Origin: Desulfococcaceae bacterium HSG9
GTDB lineage: Bacteria > Desulfobacterota > Desulfobacteria > Desulfobacterales > JAUCGF01
DNA length: 35,425 nt
Direction: 5' to 3'
NCBI GenBank assembly: GCA_030378005.1
Contig: JAUCGF010000131.1
Coordinates: 1-35,425, forward strand
Shown here: in pieces, positions 1 to 8,400 of the stretch
How positions within the stretch are numbered: the stretch's first letter is position 1
How the letters are laid out: every line of letters starts with the position of its first letter
Translations under genes and position numbers: made by a program
The notes under the pieces: generated by a model
What the model saw: only the letters and a program-made list of their open reading frames with translations
Told to the model about the DNA's origin: nothing
The model's database searches: none

Positions 1-1
1 T

Positions 2-211
2 AATCCGTTATTGAAAAAAAAATTCTGGATAAAAATGGAATTATTCCTATCCGATCCGTTTTCAGCACAGCTCAAGACACATAAATTGGGCGGAAAACTG
101 TTTGGACTATGGTCTTTTAGTGTTGATGATGATTGCAGGGTCATTTTTGAGTTTATTGAAGATGGCAGTGCGCTTCTTATTGAAGTCGGTAAACATGACG
201 AAGTATACTGA
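2..211 (+). CDS. RelE/YafQ-type mRNA interferase toxin, 5' end cut off by window edge
   Basis: The reading frame is open from base 2 to the TGA at 209-211, so the gene almost certainly starts upstream of the window; the TTG at 11 is not a convincing start. The visible 69 residues match the C-terminal half of RelE/ParE-superfamily ribosome-dependent mRNA interferases: a LKTHKL segment, then GLWSFSVDDDCRVIFEF, then the closing GKHDEVY, which carries the family's C-terminal catalytic region. Such toxins are normally about 85-95 residues and are paired with a small DNA-binding antitoxin gene just upstream, which would lie outside the window. The last 44 bases recur almost unchanged, in inverted orientation, near the other end of the window (35257-35300). 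Family assignment is fairly sure; activity cannot be judged from a fragment. Confidence 0.8.
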   Translation, partial: NPLLKKKFWIKMELFLSDPFSAQLKTHKLGGKLFGLWSFSVDDDCRVIFEFIEDGSALLIEVGKHDEVY

Positions 212-405
212 GACACGAAAGAATCGGGATGCCGTTAGTTTTAATGCCAGGTTTCGTTCCTCAACCCAGCCTACATACTCAAGGATAAAATCCAATGTCA
301 AATTATATATAACTATCTATTTATATTCAATTTTTATGAAATACGTCGAATCAAGTCATCAGATTGCTTCAATTGCTTATATTTAATCTGACAAAGTAGC
401 AGTCG

Positions 406-494
406 GTAGGGTGCGTTAGCGTAGCGTAACGCACCATGTTAATATTAACAAATCAGATTCCGGTGCGTTACGGCTCACGCCTGACGCACCCTAC
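406..494. repeat. Imperfect palindrome, REP-like, GTAGGGTGCGTTAGCG family
   Basis: Left arm 406-435 and right arm 462-494 are inverted copies that begin and end GTAGGGTGCG / CGCACCCTAC. The right arm carries a 3-base longer, degenerate middle; the loop is about 26 bases. It lies 18 bp beyond the stop of batE and could act as a transcript-stabilising or terminating hairpin for the bat operon, although there is no T-tract. A sister element with a changed core is at 32871-32946. The rest of the gene-free stretch 212-512 shows no ORF or signal I can support. Confidence 0.8.
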
Positions 495-512
495 AAGTCG
501 GCAATGGAAAAG

Positions 513-1289
513 TTATTCAATAACGCCCAACTGAGCTTTATTCACCCATCCGATTTTACCATGCGCAAAAAAAACGCGAAAATGGTCTTGGTTTTCTTTT
601 TCAATTTTAACTTTGGTGCCGGCGTGCAGCACAAAAAGGGAGGTGGAGTCTTCTGACAATCCGGAGCGTACCGCGACTTCTTCAGGCAGGACTACTGCAT
701 TGCGGCGATATTGGGAGGCATAGCTGTTATAAAAAGCGGTGGCTGTAAATATGACGCAGAGCAGTAAAATAATACCGGTCGGCGCTTTCAGGACGTTTTT
801 TTTGATAAATAACCGCGCTGTCAGCAGCAACCCGAAAACAATATTAAGAACAATTGCGATTTGTTGGATATTCAGGGCATTTAAAAGATGGTTCCAGAAA
901 AAAAGCACCTTATATATAGGGGCAGATTCGCTTTCCTTTTTATCTTTGACCAGACCGCGCGCATAATTGAGATTAAATTTCAGGTCCGGATCAGCCGGAA
1001 TCAGCTTTAAGGCGCGTTCATACCATAAAATCGCATCACCCAAAGCACCGTTTTTCATGTAAGCATTGCCTAAGTTGTAAAAAAGTTTGCCGTTTTTAAC
1101 ACCTGCGGCCGCAATCTGCTTAAATTGGATGACAGCCAGTTCGTAGTCCGCTTTTTTATAAGCGTTCAGGCCGTTTAAAAAGGCGGCTGTCAATTCCGTT
1201 GTCTGCACGTCTGTGTTGGCAATCGCAGTTGAACCGCTCGCTAAAAACAGTGATATGCCGATGATGAATACAATCAACTTGGCTTTCAT
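513..1289 (-). CDS. batE: BatE: TPR and SH3-like domain protein of the Bat operon
   Basis: This 258-residue protein has an N-terminal signal peptide (hydrophobic stretch to about residue 24, cleavage near AIA). TPR-type repeats follow at about 35-115, with the GKLFYNLGNAYMKNG and LGDAILWYERALKL units clear. Two membrane segments lie at about 135-190, and an SH3-like C-terminus (about 200-255) ends in GKIGWVNKAQLGVIE. That order is the BatE architecture. Its ATG shares one base with the batD stop (TGATG at 1287-1291), so the two are translationally coupled. It is the last gene of the operon. Bat proteins were linked to aerotolerance in Bacteroides and to envelope stress in Leptospira; the molecular role is unknown. 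The TPR part probably faces the periplasm and serves as a protein-protein interface. Confidence 0.85.
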   Translation of the reverse strand: MKAKLIVFIIGISLFLASGSTAIANTDVQTTELTAAFLNGLNAYKKADYELAVIQFKQIAAAGVKNGKLFYNLGNAYMKNGALGDAILWYERALKLIPADPDLKFNLNYARGLVKDKKESESAPIYKVLFFWNHLLNALNIQQIAIVLNIVFGLLLTARLFIKKNVLKAPTGIILLLCVIFTATAFYNSYASQYRRNAVVLPEEVAVRSGLSEDSTSLFVLHAGTKVKIEKENQDHFRVFFAHGKIGWVNKAQLGVIE

Positions 1290-3061
1290 CAGCGTTGCAA
1301 CCTCCTGACCATGGATTTAACGTCATTAAACAAGCTTTGTCCGGCGGTTTCATCTTTGATGACACCGCTGTAACGGGCGGATTCAACCTGTTTCAGCAGG
1401 GCGGCGGCGTTGTCGGCGATTTCATCTGAACAGCCGCCGGAAAGTAAAATATCACGCGCTTCTGTGTATGTGAGCAACTCGCCTTGTTTGCCGGCCGTGG
1501 ATAAAATCGCGGAGACAAGGGCGGTGTATAACAAGGTGAAAAAAGATTCATCCGCAGGGCTTTGCTTTTGGGCTGTTTTTAATGCCAGTGCGGCGCGACG
1601 GGCCATACGCCGGGTGGCATTGTCTTGCTTGCGAGTCATTTTAAGTGTTACCAGCAAAATCAAGTAAAAAAACGGAGGAGCCGCCAAATAGATAAGAAGC
1701 ATATTCAATGCAAGGGGTGATTGCGGTTTCAAACTGTCAAGATCATCTTTGACAGTCAGAATATCATGGCCTGTGCGTTCGACTTCTTGCTGATTGGCCG
1801 CAGGCGCTTGGGTTCGGTCGGACGCGGTGAATTTATTGATGGTTTCATCGTCTTCGCCCGGGGCCAGCGGACGAACATCAAGCGTCAGGGTTTCGGATGA
1901 AATCGTGCGATACGAGCCGGTTTTAACATCAAAATAGGTGAGTTGCACTGGTTGAATCGTATAGTTTCCCGCTTTGGTGGGCACCAAGGCCTGTCGAAAT
2001 ACTTTCTGCCCGTTAAATCCCTGGCGTGTCAATTCAATTTTTTCTTCCGGATTATCCTTGTAAGCTTTAAATTCCTCCGGAATGGGAATCAGAGGTTCTC
2101 CGGCATCCATGATATTGCCGGTTCCGCTGACAGTAATTGCCAGGGTTACGGAATCTCCGGTTTTAATTTCTGATAGTGCCGTTTTCTGATCGCCTAAGGC
2201 GGCATGGATATTATAATCCCCCACAAGACCGGAAAAAGGCTGATTGCCGGTGTAATCGGGCAATGGCTTGACCTTGACCGTAATCGGAGCGGTGCTGAAT
2301 TGTTTGCGCTGATAATTGCCAAAAAAAGAATCGTCAAAAAGGTTGTCAAACGGAAAATTTCTGCGTTGGCGTTGACGCTCGCGGCTGGGAACAGCGCATT
2401 CTAAAATGGCTGGCTTAATGGTCAGCTCACCTGTTTTTGCCGGAATCAGAATATAGGTTAATTCAACCACATGATATTTGCGGCCGCCGGCCGTGGTTCG
2501 ATAGGAGCGGTCTTTTTCGATTTTTTTAGCGGTGAATCCGGGAAATTCCGGCTGTTGATGAAATCCGGCATTTTTAACCCGCACAGCGCTGAAAAACTTA
2601 AACCTATAAATAAACTGTTCGCCTTGATAAGGGGTGGAATCTGACACATCAGCGGTGACAAAAATATCACGCTTGTCACCTTTTTCTTGCTTTTGCGTGG
2701 TTTTTGACACTCTGACGGTTATCGGCCGGGTTTGACTGCGTTTGCCATCCGATGTCACGGACAGCGGCGGTATGGTGAGACGTCCGGTTTTGAGCGGAAT
2801 CAACGTATAGGTGTGATTGGCTTCACGGGAAACGCTATTATTGACAATACGCACGCTGGTTTGCGTTCCACGGGATATGACTTTAAAATCACGGACATTG
2901 GCAACATCGACATCCCCTTGACCGTTTTTCACCGTTACAGTCAACTGAACAGTTTCACCTGCTGTGATTTGGTTACGATCCACCGTAGCGTTGACTTCCA
3001 AAGCCAGGGCGCGCTGCGGTAACATGATGATTAAAAGTATGATAAGGATAAAATGCCGCAT
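1289..3061 (-). CDS. batD: BatD: membrane-anchored Bat operon protein
   Basis: Translation from the ATG at 3061 gives 590 residues starting MRHFILIILLIIMLP, a good signal peptide ending near ALA. The upstream in-frame ATG at 3088 would put nine unlikely residues before it and lies inside a palindromic repeat. The body is the BatD 'oxygen tolerance' type: tandem beta-sandwich segments with VNATVDRNQITAGETVQLTV at the start and repeated ITVKVKPLP / LTLDVRPLA strand ends. One membrane span follows at about 450-475 and then a cytoplasmic helical tail. The gene sits between batB-C and batE as in other bat operons. BatD is thought to work with the vWA proteins BatA and BatB at the inner membrane; a biochemical activity is not known. 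Confidence 0.87.
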   Translation of the reverse strand: MRHFILIILLIIMLPQRALALEVNATVDRNQITAGETVQLTVTVKNGQGDVDVANVRDFKVISRGTQTSVRIVNNSVSREANHTYTLIPLKTGRLTIPPLSVTSDGKRSQTRPITVRVSKTTQKQEKGDKRDIFVTADVSDSTPYQGEQFIYRFKFFSAVRVKNAGFHQQPEFPGFTAKKIEKDRSYRTTAGGRKYHVVELTYILIPAKTGELTIKPAILECAVPSRERQRQRRNFPFDNLFDDSFFGNYQRKQFSTAPITVKVKPLPDYTGNQPFSGLVGDYNIHAALGDQKTALSEIKTGDSVTLAITVSGTGNIMDAGEPLIPIPEEFKAYKDNPEEKIELTRQGFNGQKVFRQALVPTKAGNYTIQPVQLTYFDVKTGSYRTISSETLTLDVRPLAPGEDDETINKFTASDRTQAPAANQQEVERTGHDILTVKDDLDSLKPQSPLALNMLLIYLAAPPFFYLILLVTLKMTRKQDNATRRMARRAALALKTAQKQSPADESFFTLLYTALVSAILSTAGKQGELLTYTEARDILLSGGCSDEIADNAAALLKQVESARYSGVIKDETAGQSLFNDVKSMVRRLQR

Positions 3062-3078
3062 AATTACTATTCTTTCAA

Positions 3079-3136
3079 GGAGTGCCAAACTTACAGTTTG
3101 GCGAACAAATTGGCCAAACTATAAGTTTGGCACTCC
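3079..3136. repeat. Near-perfect 24-bp inverted repeat, GGAGTGCCAAACTT family, copy 1
   Basis: Arms 3079-3102 and 3113-3136 are inverted copies differing at one base, separated by a 10-base loop. The element fills the gap between the batB-C stop (3143) and the batD start, so a stable hairpin would form inside the operon mRNA. It has no T-tract, so it may be an mRNA-stability or attenuation hairpin, or simply an inserted repeat. Related copies lie at 6689-6745 and, as a half, at 29251-29273. Confidence 0.85.
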
Positions 3137-3142
3137 GTCTAA

Positions 3143-4960
3143 TTACCAATCTTTCTCCACGCGAGATGGGGATACGGGCATCATCGCTTTACCGGGCTGA
3201 TCTTTCAGACGGTTAAGGGCCTGTTGCGCTTGTTTGGCATCCTTTTCAGCATCTTTATCGGGTTTAGCCGGCTTGGGTTGTGCCGCCTGCTGTGCTTTGT
3301 CTTTTTCAGGATTTTCAGCATCCTTTTTATCCTTATCTTCAGATTCAGGCGGTTTATCAGGGGGCGCGGCATCTTGTTTTTGCGAGTCATCTTTTTCTGA
3401 AGGCGATTTTTTCTTGTCATCAGGCTTTTTTGATGGCTCATCTTTGGATTTTGAATCCTTTTTATCCGATTCGTCTTTTTTATCTTTATCCGACTTGTCT
3501 TTTTTATCTTTATCTGATTTTTTTTGATCCTGTTGCTGCTGTTTTTTTTGCGCCATCACCTTTTTAACAAACTCAATATTTTTACGGGCTTGCAGATCAT
3601 CTTTATCAAGCTCCAATGCTTTTCCATAACTTTCCAGGGCCTCTTTATATTTTTCCTGACGAAAATGCGTATTGCCAGTATTATAAAGCGCTTTTAACCG
3701 GATTTGCGCGTCTTCGCTCTTGAGTGCCGACTCATAAGATTTAAAAGCGGCTTCATAATCGCCTAATTTATAATAGGTATTGCCGATATTGTAGGCGATT
3801 TTGGGGTTATCCGGATTATCTAACTGGGCGTCAATAAAATGTTTCAAAGCGGTTTCATAATCACCCTTATCGAAGGCTTCCTGGCCGGCTTTTAAGTCAG
3901 CATGAACGCTGGCGGCCTGGGTCTGGGGTGTAGCTCCCAACAGAATGCCGAGTACAACAAAAGCGGCAACCGTTTTCCTGGCTGTGGGAAGAAACAATTC
4001 GATTAAAAACAGTATAATCGCCACAATCAGAAACCATTGGAAGCGGTCTTCACCGATTTTTTGGCGCCCGGTGGTAAGGGTGCGTGCATCCATCTTGCCT
4101 CGTATTTCATCACGATAAATCGTATCCAAATCCATATCTCCGGTAACCGAGCGCACATACGCGCCTTTGGTGATAGCGGCTATTTTTTGTAGCGTGGTTT
4201 CATCCAGTTTGGTCATAATGATTTTGCCGGCTGCATCTTTTTTAAGCCCGCCCTCTTTATCCGGAACCGGCGCACCGCCTTCTTTGCCCACTCCGATACA
4301 AAAAATTTTGATGTCATTTTTGGCGGCTAACTTAGCGGCTTTTAAAACATCACCGTCAGTGCTTTCGCCATCAGTGATCAAAATAATCGCTTTGGCGGAG
4401 TTATCTTCTGTTTTAAACGCCTCGCGGGACACATTGACAGCTTCATCCAGATTTGTTCCGCCAACAGGTATGGATTCAGGGGTCAGGGAGTTTAAGAAAA
4501 GGTTAAAAACAGTGTAATCTATTGTCAGCGGGCATTGCAAAAAAGCGGCTCCGGCAAAAGCGGTCAACCCGACCCGGTCGCCTTGCAACATGCCAAGCAG
4601 GTCAATCACTTCACGTTTGGCTCGGTCCAGGCGTGCAGGGGCGATGTCTTCAGCCAGCATACTTCGGGAACAATCTAATGCAATCACAATATCAATGCCG
4701 CGCCGTTCTGTTTCCTGCCAATGATACCCATATTGCGGGCCTGCCAGTGCCAGCACAATGCAGACGACCGCGCTTAGTATCAGAGCGGCTTTAATGCGGC
4801 GGCGTCCCGGGCTGACATTCGGAGTGATCACTTTGAGTTTTTTTTCAGAGGCATAGCGTTTCAAAATACGTCGCCGTTTGCGCATTCCGAAAGCGAATAC
4901 AGCCAAAAAAAGAGGTGCCAGCCATATCAGTAAAAGCATCTCCGGGTGAGCGAATTTCAT
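3143..4960 (-). CDS. BatB-BatC fusion: membrane vWA domain plus periplasmic TPRs and charged tail
   Basis: This 605-residue protein fuses two proteins that are separate in many bat operons. Residues 1-330 are BatB: two N-terminal membrane helices (about 8-25 and 57-75), a vWA domain with a complete MIDAS metal site (D96-x-S98-x-S100, the GGTNLDEA threonine and LITDGES), and a membrane helix near 310-328. A new hydrophobic stretch (about 332-352) then leads into BatC-type TPR repeats (about 355-470). The tail from about 475 is very rich in Lys, Asp, Ser and Pro and probably disordered. The start codon overlaps the batA stop (ATGA, 4957-4960). The MIDAS should bind Mg and a protein ligand. Fusion is known in some Bat systems, so this is probably natural rather than a lost stop codon. 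Confidence 0.88.
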   Translation of the reverse strand: MKFAHPEMLLLIWLAPLFLAVFAFGMRKRRRILKRYASEKKLKVITPNVSPGRRRIKAALILSAVVCIVLALAGPQYGYHWQETERRGIDIVIALDCSRSMLAEDIAPARLDRAKREVIDLLGMLQGDRVGLTAFAGAAFLQCPLTIDYTVFNLFLNSLTPESIPVGGTNLDEAVNVSREAFKTEDNSAKAIILITDGESTDGDVLKAAKLAAKNDIKIFCIGVGKEGGAPVPDKEGGLKKDAAGKIIMTKLDETTLQKIAAITKGAYVRSVTGDMDLDTIYRDEIRGKMDARTLTTGRQKIGEDRFQWFLIVAIILFLIELFLPTARKTVAAFVVLGILLGATPQTQAASVHADLKAGQEAFDKGDYETALKHFIDAQLDNPDNPKIAYNIGNTYYKLGDYEAAFKSYESALKSEDAQIRLKALYNTGNTHFRQEKYKEALESYGKALELDKDDLQARKNIEFVKKVMAQKKQQQQDQKKSDKDKKDKSDKDKKDESDKKDSKSKDEPSKKPDDKKKSPSEKDDSQKQDAAPPDKPPESEDKDKKDAENPEKDKAQQAAQPKPAKPDKDAEKDAKQAQQALNRLKDQPGKAMMPVSPSRVEKDW

Positions 4961-5955
4961 GGCATCCTCAAATATTTGGTGTTGACCAAAAGCACTCGGA
5001 CAGCCATTAAAATCAGGGCGATGATCAGCAAATAACTGTAAAATTCTCGATATTCGGCATAAGATTTGACTTTGACTTCGGTTTTTTCCATGCGGTCAAT
5101 AATGTTATAAATTTTTTGCAGGCTTCCGGTGTTTTCCGCTCTGAAATAGAGGCCACCGGTTTTTTCAGCAATCTCTTTCAAGGTGACTTCATCAATATCC
5201 ACCTGTTGATAGACATAGCGCTGGCCCAAAATCGGATGGTTGACCAAAAAAGGCGCTTTGCCTTTACTGCCCACACCAATCGTATAAATTTTGACATCGG
5301 TTTGTTCGGCAATTGCGGCGGCGGCATCCGGAGACAGTTCACCCGCATTGCTACGGCCATCGGTCAGCAAAATAATGATATTGGACTTGCTTTTAATATC
5401 TTTAAGCCGTTTCAAAGAGATGCCGATGGCATCGCCGATAGCGGTTGCCGGACCGGCTGATCCGATTTTAAGTTCTGCTAAGATAGTGGCAATGGTATTA
5501 TAATCTCTGTTCAAAGGCAGTTGGGTATAGGCTTGTGAACCGAACACCACCAGTCCGATGCGGTCGCCATCACGTTTGGCGATAAAGTTCTGAACAACGC
5601 CTTTTACGGCTTCCAACCGGTTGACAATGTTACCTTTGCGTTTGAAATCAAGCGCGGCCATGCTTTCAGATAAATCCACAGCCAAAATAATATTAACACC
5701 TTCGGTTAATACGCTGGTATGCCGGGTTCCCCATTGGGGCCGGGCCATTGCTGTCACCAAAAGGATAAAGGCGGTGTATTTTAAAAATGACAGAATCCAT
5801 GCCGATTTAAGGGCGAGTGAGCCTTTAAGACCTCGCACCGACGATACACTGCCGATTTTCATGACCGGACGCCGCATTCTTTTTTTATGAAACCAAAGCG
5901 CTGCCGGAACTGCGATTAAAAGAAGGAAATAAAAAGGTGATGCGAAACGAAACAT
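4957..5955 (-). CDS. batA: BatA: membrane-anchored vWA protein
   Basis: This 332-residue protein has two N-terminal membrane helices (about 5-22 and 52-70), a vWA domain with an intact MIDAS motif (D94-x-S96-x-S98, threonine in GPATAIGDA, LLTDGRSNAGE), and a C-terminal membrane helix (about 305-325). Order and length match BatA. The RPQWGTRHT linker before the vWA domain is typical. The gene follows the DUF4381-like gene by 18 bp and overlaps the batB-C start by 4 bp. BatA and BatB vWA domains are expected to assemble with each other in the periplasm or at the membrane face. In most genomes a MoxR AAA+ ATPase gene precedes batA; none is present here. Confidence 0.88.
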   Translation of the reverse strand: MFRFASPFYFLLLIAVPAALWFHKKRMRRPVMKIGSVSSVRGLKGSLALKSAWILSFLKYTAFILLVTAMARPQWGTRHTSVLTEGVNIILAVDLSESMAALDFKRKGNIVNRLEAVKGVVQNFIAKRDGDRIGLVVFGSQAYTQLPLNRDYNTIATILAELKIGSAGPATAIGDAIGISLKRLKDIKSKSNIIILLTDGRSNAGELSPDAAAAIAEQTDVKIYTIGVGSKGKAPFLVNHPILGQRYVYQQVDIDEVTLKEIAEKTGGLYFRAENTGSLQKIYNIIDRMEKTEVKVKSYAEYREFYSYLLIIALILMAVRVLLVNTKYLRMP

Positions 5956-5973
5956 ATATTAAGGTATCAGAAT

Positions 5974-6648
5974 TTATTGCTCAACTGCGGGAGTTGTTTG
6001 GTTAACAAATATTTCGACAAACTGAAAATCATTTTGCATAAGTTGTCTGTCTGCCGGTTGTTCGGCAAATTTAACCGGATCACTGTGATAAAATAATGCT
6101 TTCAGATCATTTTGCAATTTTTTATCCAGTTCCAGTGCGGCAATCTTGGGCAATAGCTCTTCGGTTGTCATTTCAAGCGCATCAAGACCGAAGCGCGCCT
6201 GAAGATAGGCCCTTAAAATTTCGGTGATTTTAAAATAAAACAGCTTGGCGTCTTTTTCAATAAGCAGATCGATTTTCTTTAATGCCATTAAAGCAATTTT
6301 TTCCGGCGGCACCGGCGGAGCGGACGGCGCCTGTTTTTTCTTTCTGCGTTTCCACAAAAAGACAGCAAGCGCAATCAGAAGCGCGACAATGACAATACCG
6401 ACCGCAACCCATACAAACAACATCGGGTTCAAACCTGCCTTTTCCAACGGTTTGATATCGTAGATATCTTTCATTGGCGGGGGGACGGTAGATTGGCCAG
6501 GTTCAGGGGTGCTTTTACCTGGGGGCTGAGTGTTATTTGGCGGAGTTGACGGCGCAACGGGCGGTTGGTCAGTTTGTTGCGCGTATAGCGGCATGTTAGC
6601 CGCAAAACAATAACAGATGATGATTACAATTAGTGTGACACGATACAT
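5974..6648 (-). CDS. DUF4381-like membrane protein of the Bat operon
   Basis: From the ATG at 6648 the product is 224 residues and begins with a signal peptide (MYRVTLIVIIICYCF, cleavage near YAQ); the longer reading frame to 6741 adds 31 residues without a signal and runs into a repeat. After a Pro/Thr/Gln-rich linker (about 25-65) comes one membrane helix (about 80-102) followed by KRRKKK. The cytoplasmic domain contains LFYFKITEILRAYLQARFG and MTTEELLPKIA, the hallmark pattern of DUF4381 proteins found between moxR/DUF58 and batA genes. It is 18 bp upstream of batA. The role is unknown; its position suggests it is a membrane partner of the vWA proteins. Confidence 0.75.
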   Translation of the reverse strand: MYRVTLIVIIICYCFAANMPLYAQQTDQPPVAPSTPPNNTQPPGKSTPEPGQSTVPPPMKDIYDIKPLEKAGLNPMLFVWVAVGIVIVALLIALAVFLWKRRKKKQAPSAPPVPPEKIALMALKKIDLLIEKDAKLFYFKITEILRAYLQARFGLDALEMTTEELLPKIAALELDKKLQNDLKALFYHSDPVKFAEQPADRQLMQNDFQFVEIFVNQTTPAVEQ

Positions 6649-6688
6649 AAATAAATATTGTTTTTTAAGGTATTCAATGGTGGTGCAA

Positions 6689-6745
6689 AGGAGTGCAAAC
6701 TTCACTTTGCGTTGCTGTAAAGCGAACTGAAGTTTCTGCACTCCT
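6689..6745. repeat. Imperfect inverted repeat, AGGAGTGC family, copy 2
   Basis: Left arm 6689-6710 and right arm 6722-6745 are inverted copies of AGGAGTGC..AAACTTCA..TTGC with small indels; the loop is 11 bases. It occupies the space between the DUF5648 gene (stop at 6758) and the DUF4381-like gene (ATG 6648). Copy 1 of the same family is at 3079-3136 within the same operon. Confidence 0.75.
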
Positions 6746-6757
6746 CATTACCGTATA

Positions 6758-8227
6758 TTAGGGATAAGCATAATAAGCGATGCCTTCATAGCGCCAGATA
6801 TCAACCGGAAAGGTGGCGATGATGACATTTTTTTCATTTTCATCCCTTGTGTAAAAATGACTCTTTAACGTATCGCTATAAAAACGATAAACCGGCAAAG
6901 TTCCTTCTTGAAAGTTCGTGTGAACATACCAGGCAATGCCTTCATAACGCCACACATCATCAGTAAATGTTGCAATGAGCGTATCTTTCTCATTTGCATC
7001 GGTCGTAAAAAAATGGCTCTTTAACAATTCACTGTAAAAACGATAAACCGGCAGCAATCCCTCTTGCGCATCAGGATAAACATACCAGGCAATACCTTCA
7101 TAACGCCAGACATCAACAGGAAAGGTGGCGATAATCGTATCTTTTTCATTGGCATCGCGTGTGAAAAAATGTTTCTTTAAAATTTCGCTATAAAAGCGAT
7201 ACACCGGAACCGTGCCAGGATTGGTGATATTGCCGTCATCGTCGTCATCGTCAATCACTCCGCCAGCCTGCCCTGAATCAGCAGATACAATTAATGAAGA
7301 TACGTCAACCGCTTCCATATCAGCGCCGCGAACTTGTTTTATCTCACGGAGAACATCATTGTTCCATCGATCATCAGGCGCACCGCTGATGAACCAGTCA
7401 GAACCGTTATCAGCCAGAATCATTCCGTATTTTTTAAGTGCGGCGAGAATAATTTGAGCTTGGCTGGAAAATCCGGAAATATCATAATCGGCTTTAAGTC
7501 GGAAACGTTGCCCCATAGGCGGATATTTTGAATCTGTGAGACTTGATGCAAAGTGGCGTGCAGGCCATACATAAGCGCGACGGGTCTGTTCCACCGTAAA
7601 ACGCAGCGCATGTTTGATTTCACCGGCAGCGACTTCATCATAGCGTGCCAGTCCCGGCACAATAGGCAAACCGGCGGCATCGGCGGATGTCCATGTATCG
7701 GGCCGCAGAGCATTGGAATTCAAATCATAAATAGCGCCGGAACCCGCTGTCCAAGTTCCATCAGATTGTGGGAATGCGTCAAATAATTCATACAGGGTGC
7801 AATTATCGCTATCAATTATCAAAACGTGGCGGTCGCCATCGCCGTTCGGACCTCCTTCGATAGGCGCATCCGGCGGGATAGGATAAGGACCGGGATCACT
7901 TTCATCAGCATAATCAAAGGAAACGGATACTTTGGGCTGCGTTCCGGCCACTGCAACATAAGGAATGCCGATGGGCGCGCCTTCCCATGTTCCCGATCCG
8001 AAATCGGGGAAAAGGCCGGTTGCAGCACCGATACTGGCGATGTAGGCATCCGAATTAGCATCCTTTGGAAGGGTGTCAACCGGTGTGTTCCATATATTGT
8101 TGTCAGGCAAGACAGAACATCCGGCTAATTCGGGTGATGCTTCTGAATTAACTGCAAAGATAAGACCCGCAAAGATAAAATAAAAATAACAAACAACCCA
8201 ACAGGCAACTGAGATTATTTTCTTCAT
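6758..8227 (-). CDS. Secreted protein with conserved N-terminal domain and three DUF5648 repeats
   Basis: This 489-residue protein begins with a signal peptide (residues 1-31). The start is supported by a strong ribosome site, AAGGAGG, 5 bases upstream of the ATG. Residues about 32-315 form a domain I do not recognise by function; it has DGDRHVLIIDSDNCTLYELF and a Trp-rich core. An Asp run follows (about 324-331). Residues 341-489 are three copies of a 52-residue unit, each with PVYRFYS, HF(F/Y)T, a NEK and WRYEGIA. This is the DUF5648 pattern, found singly or repeated on secreted bacterial proteins, often beside hydrolase or peptidase domains. It is the first gene of the minus-strand run leading into the bat genes, with a 109-bp repeat-containing gap. 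Membership of the bat operon is an inference. Confidence 0.75.
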   Translation of the reverse strand: MKKIISVACWVVCYFYFIFAGLIFAVNSEASPELAGCSVLPDNNIWNTPVDTLPKDANSDAYIASIGAATGLFPDFGSGTWEGAPIGIPYVAVAGTQPKVSVSFDYADESDPGPYPIPPDAPIEGGPNGDGDRHVLIIDSDNCTLYELFDAFPQSDGTWTAGSGAIYDLNSNALRPDTWTSADAAGLPIVPGLARYDEVAAGEIKHALRFTVEQTRRAYVWPARHFASSLTDSKYPPMGQRFRLKADYDISGFSSQAQIILAALKKYGMILADNGSDWFISGAPDDRWNNDVLREIKQVRGADMEAVDVSSLIVSADSGQAGGVIDDDDDDGNITNPGTVPVYRFYSEILKKHFFTRDANEKDTIIATFPVDVWRYEGIAWYVYPDAQEGLLPVYRFYSELLKSHFFTTDANEKDTLIATFTDDVWRYEGIAWYVHTNFQEGTLPVYRFYSDTLKSHFYTRDENEKNVIIATFPVDIWRYEGIAYYAYP

Positions 8228-8253
8228 TCTTTCCTCCTTGTTGAATTTGTTAG

Positions 8254-8371
8254 TTCCTATAGGCAGTCACATATTAAATTTCACAAGGCTGGAGGGAGAA
8301 GGCTGTATTGTAATACGCCGACGACCGATAACGCAGTGTGATTTAATATGTGACAGTCTATATATGGGAAC
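8254..8371. repeat. MITE-like palindromic element, copy 1
   Basis: Terminal inverted arms 8258-8279 and 8341-8362 agree at 20 of 22 positions; flanking GTTCC and GGAAC extend the symmetry. The interior carries TCACAAGG, a GTATT/AATAC stem and CCGATAACGCAG. A second element with the same termini and the same interior words lies at 15411-15520, and a single terminus at 18846-18869. It contains no coding capacity, which fits a non-autonomous mobile element. It sits in the leader of the DUF5648 gene. Confidence 0.7.
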
Positions 8372-8400
8372 GAAACGGTATATTATTATTCAGCAATGTC

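Noticed and set aside
102..386. 94-codon plus-strand frame after the toxin
   Set aside because: It overlaps the toxin in another frame and continues through AT-rich noncoding sequence; no protein pattern.
3234..3527. Ser/Phe-rich plus-strand frames
   Set aside because: They mirror the Lys/Asp/Ser-rich tail of the batB-C fusion on the other strand; low complexity, not a gene.
8254..8371. Riboswitch in the leader of the DUF5648 gene
   Set aside because: The same structure appears at 15411-15520 in the opposite orientation to its downstream gene, and it does not fit c-di-GMP, SAM, TPP, cobalamin or fluoride riboswitch consensus as I know them; an inverted-repeat element explains it better.
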